Assembly: GCA_905214735.1 (NCBI GenBank)
Contig: CAJMNI010000013.1
Coordinates: 1-52,782, forward strand
Source: an uncultured bacterium
Lineage (GTDB): Bacteria; Bacteroidota; Bacteroidia; Bacteroidales; Muribaculaceae
Length of the DNA stretch: 52,782 bases
Direction: 5' to 3'
Made by a program: the position numbers and the translations under genes. Below are positions 50,758-52,782 of the stretch, piece after piece. Numbering within the stretch: the first letter of the stretch is position 1; each line of letters starts with the position of its first letter. The notes below the pieces were generated by a model. It made no database searches, was not told where the DNA came from, and was given only the letters and a program-made list of their open reading frames with translations.

Positions 50758-52239
50758 ATGAACGAATTCAACGGCAATATTTTCTGGCAGAACATTTGGG
50801 AGCAGTTGCAATATGACCCTACGGCTCCGATGATTTTCTCGAGCGGACTCTTCTGGGTGCTTTTCATTCTGTTCATTCCGGTCTATGCCATGCTCAAACG
50901 CAGCCGATGGCAGATGATCGTGTTTGTTGTTCTCTTTTCGCTCTATTTCTATTATAAATCGAGCGGACTCTTCTTCCTGATGCTGCTTGGCACGTCGCTT
51001 GTCGACTGGCTCGTGTCGCGGTGGATGGCGAAATTGAGAGGGCAGAGGGCGCGACTTGCGCTTATGTGGACTTCAATCGTTCTTTCGTTGAGCATTCTTG
51101 GCTATTTCAAATATGCCAACTTCTTCCTATGGAACTGGAACGCTATGGTCGGAGCGAACTTTCAGCCGCTCGACATTATCCTCCCGGTCGGAATCTCCTT
51201 CTATACTTTCCAGTCTATAAGTTATGTGGTCGATGTCTATAAGCGAAAAATCGGACCAACCCGCACATGGCTCGAATATCTCTTCTTCCTGTCGTTTTTC
51301 CCGGCTCTCGTTGCCGGCCCCATCGTGAGGGCGGATTATTTCCTGCCGCAACTTGAGAAAAACAAGTCGGCAACAACTGCAGAAATCTGGGGAGGACTGT
51401 GGCTTATTATCATCGGCATTTTCAAAAAGGCGATAGTGGCCGATTATATATCGCAATATAACGATCTTATCTTTAATGATCCTTCGCTTTATACCGGAGT
51501 CCAGACTCTGATGGGAGTGCTGGGATATACGATGCAGATCTATTGCGATTTCTCCGGCTATTCCGACATGGCAATCGGAATCGCTTTGATCATGGGCTTC
51601 AAACTCGGCTTGAACTTCGATTCTCCATATCAGAGCCGCAACCTCACGGAGTTCTGGCGCCGCTGGCATATATCGCTCTCCTCGTGGCTGCGCGATTATC
51701 TGTATATTCCGCTCGGAGGAAACCGAAAGGGAACGTTCAGAACCTATCTCAACAATTTCCTTACAATGCTTATCGGTGGTCTATGGCATGGAGCCGCATG
51801 GAAGTTCGTGTTCTGGGGGGCGATGCATGGCGTCGGACTGGCAGTTCACAAAGCCTGTAAGCCGATTCTGAAAAAGATTCCCGACAATTGGTTTACAATT
51901 TTCATATTCTGGCTGATTACTTTTGTCTACGTTTCGCTGCTATGGGTTTTCTTCAGAGCCGCCTCTTTCAGCGATTCCGTTCTGATCATACAGAATATAT
52001 TCGTAGACTTCCAGTGGAATCAGATTCCTCAGTTCTTTGAGGTGAGAATGGTGTGGTGCATAATGATGCTTGCCTTGATAGTTGCTCATTTTGTGCCTCA
52101 GCGCTGGGCCGACAAGGTCCAGATGGCCTACGTCGGTGCTCCCTGGATTATAAAGGTCCTTGTGTTTGTGGCCGTGGTGCAGCTTGTGATCGAATTTATG
52201 TCGGAAGAGGTGGCACCGTTCATCTATTTCCAGTTCTGA
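50758..52239 (+). CDS. MBOAT O-acyltransferase (AlgI-like)
   Basis: 493 residues with about 10-11 membrane helices. AlgI/DltB-like membrane-bound O-acyltransferase: SFYTFQSISYVVDVYK, AGPIVRADYF, FSGYSDMAIGIALIMGF and TEFWRRWHISLSSWLRDYLYIPLGG. Active-site His344 in GLWHGAAWKFVFWG. Brings acetyl groups across the membrane to a polysaccharide or peptidoglycan. Starts 3 bp after the SGNH gene stop. The target glycan is not encoded nearby. Confidence 0.93.
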   Translation: MNEFNGNIFWQNIWEQLQYDPTAPMIFSSGLFWVLFILFIPVYAMLKRSRWQMIVFVVLFSLYFYYKSSGLFFLMLLGTSLVDWLVSRWMAKLRGQRARLALMWTSIVLSLSILGYFKYANFFLWNWNAMVGANFQPLDIILPVGISFYTFQSISYVVDVYKRKIGPTRTWLEYLFFLSFFPALVAGPIVRADYFLPQLEKNKSATTAEIWGGLWLIIIGIFKKAIVADYISQYNDLIFNDPSLYTGVQTLMGVLGYTMQIYCDFSGYSDMAIGIALIMGFKLGLNFDSPYQSRNLTEFWRRWHISLSSWLRDYLYIPLGGNRKGTFRTYLNNFLTMLIGGLWHGAAWKFVFWGAMHGVGLAVHKACKPILKKIPDNWFTIFIFWLITFVYVSLLWVFFRAASFSDSVLIIQNIFVDFQWNQIPQFFEVRMVWCIMMLALIVAHFVPQRWADKVQMAYVGAPWIIKVLVFVAVVQLVIEFMSEEVAPFIYFQF

Positions 52240-52302
52240 CTCCTATGGCCGAACATTATTCTTAGGATTAAACGCCGCTCTTGCGGACTGTAACAATATC
52301 GG

Positions 52303-52342
52303 AAGCTCCCGGATTCATTTTAATGGATTCGGGAGCTTTTTT
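52303..52342 (+). terminator. Rho-independent terminator after MBOAT
   Basis: Stem AAGCTCCC (52303-52310) / GGGAGCTT (52331-52338), then T-rich tail TTTTT. Confidence 0.85.
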
Positions 52343-52514
52343 GATTCGATTTTGAATTGTTGTCTTCTTTGAATTTCCGGCGGCGTCCATATCGGTTTAG
52401 GAAGGTTTGAGAAATTAACGTAATGAAAGGTAATTTAACATTTATTGATTTTACAGATTTTCAACAAGTTGGGCTTGAAATATGCTGCAAAACATAATTT
52501 CGTGGAAGAAAAAC

Positions 52515-52545
52515 TTGCACAACGGTGATTTTTGCTATAATTTTG
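52515..52545 (+). promoter_or_regulatory. Promoter of the rRNA operon
   Basis: -7 element TAATTTTG (52538-52545), with TTG (52515-52517) 20 bp upstream as -33. Transcript start at about 52552 and a leader of about 205 nt before 16S. Confidence 0.7.
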
Positions 52546-52758
52546 CAATCGCGTTTGAGAAACGACGCCTCCTCCGAGAGGCCGAAACGAAAGGTAAAAC
52601 GCAAGAGAACATTGACATAATGCTACCAAGACAAAGCAGCGTAAAAGTTGTTTGAAGAGTACAGGGACAAATAAAGTCCCGTCAATACGATTCCTACAAT
52701 AATATAAGGAAATCCTGAACCGACAAAAACAATTCGAAGAATCTGAAAAACAGATACT

Positions 52759-52782
52759 AACAGCGGAGAGTTTGATCCTGGC
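52759..52782 (+). rRNA. 16S rRNA, 5' end (cut by window edge)
   Basis: The last 16 bases, AGAGTTTGATCCTGGC, are the universal 16S 5' sequence (primer 8F/27F region). The mature end is at about 52759. The gene continues outside the window; the 23S/5S and ITS tRNAs are not in view. Confidence 0.9.

Larger units (their letters stand above)
52240..52758. other. Non-coding region: MBOAT terminator and rRNA leader
   Basis: No protein gene. It holds the terminator at 52303-52342, the rRNA promoter (52515-52545) and a leader of over 200 nt. The leader has a hairpin AAACG...CGTTT-like surround and CCTCCTCCGAGAGG (about 52568-52581). Leftward frame 52435-52629 reads back across the promoter and is not credible. 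Confidence 0.7.

Noticed and set aside
52435..52629. 64-aa leftward frame
   Set aside because: Runs back across the rRNA promoter and leader.

Overview
The window looks like a chromosomal piece of a Bacteroidales bacterium, most likely of the Muribaculaceae type (family level is inference). Evidence: the Bacteroidota -7 promoter element TAnnTTTG recurs upstream of genes, Shine-Dalgarno sequences are mostly absent, and a complete Bacteroides aerotolerance (Bat) operon, a PPi-dependent phosphofructokinase, a NupG-like nucleoside symporter, a GH53 galactanase, a DUF4827 lipoprotein and Spi-domain proteins are all present.

Layout. (1) 1-4193: the end of a Mu-like prophage or integrated element. 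An IS21-type remnant at the left edge cuts into a DUF935 portal gene; MuF head-morphogenesis, a CdiA-CT/PD-(D/E)XK-like putative toxin, gpG-like virion morphogenesis and small phage genes follow, with two small opposing genes next to the 3' end of tRNA-Glu(CTC) (4195-4266). (2) 4.3-15.2 kb: housekeeping and envelope genes: a Crp/Fnr regulator, nucleoside transporter, rsmE, kdsA, a MscS channel, ndk, a LysM/M23 peptidase, two adjacent HU-family genes (one a membrane-spanning HU-LysM fusion) and GH53. (3) 15.3-33.7 kb: tRNA-Cys, kdsB with a structured leader, pfp, a thioredoxin lipoprotein, two further transporters, a Spi-domain protein, a YciO protein, MTA/SAH nucleosidase, mazG, topB, a DHH phosphoesterase, glmM, sppA and lpxK. 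(4) 33.8-45.5 kb: purine nucleoside phosphorylase, thiL, then the tightly packed moxR-DUF58-batA-batB-batC-batD'-batD-batE operon. (5) 45.7-52.8 kb: an HTH protein plus universal stress protein pair, mutS2, an SGNH/MBOAT O-acetylation pair and an rRNA promoter and leader that runs into the first bases of 16S rRNA at the right edge.

Themes. KdsA, KdsB and LpxK supply Kdo and lipid A for LPS, though they are scattered. RsmE, tRNAs, TopB, MutS2, MazG and Ndk cover RNA modification and nucleotide or DNA maintenance. Both window ends fall in repeated sequence (IS and rRNA), so the window is probably one whole assembly contig.

The most unusual signals are in the prophage: a perfect T TTT TTC slippery site joining the portal and MuF frames, a putative toxin gene overlapping the MuF stop, and just downstream on the opposite strand a candidate ~65-nt RNA gene with its own TAACTTTG promoter, a UUCG-capped hairpin and a terminator. 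In the core genome the HU-coiled region-TM-LysM protein and the kdsB leader RNA stand out. Functional statements rest on reading motifs by eye; no database search or folding program was run.
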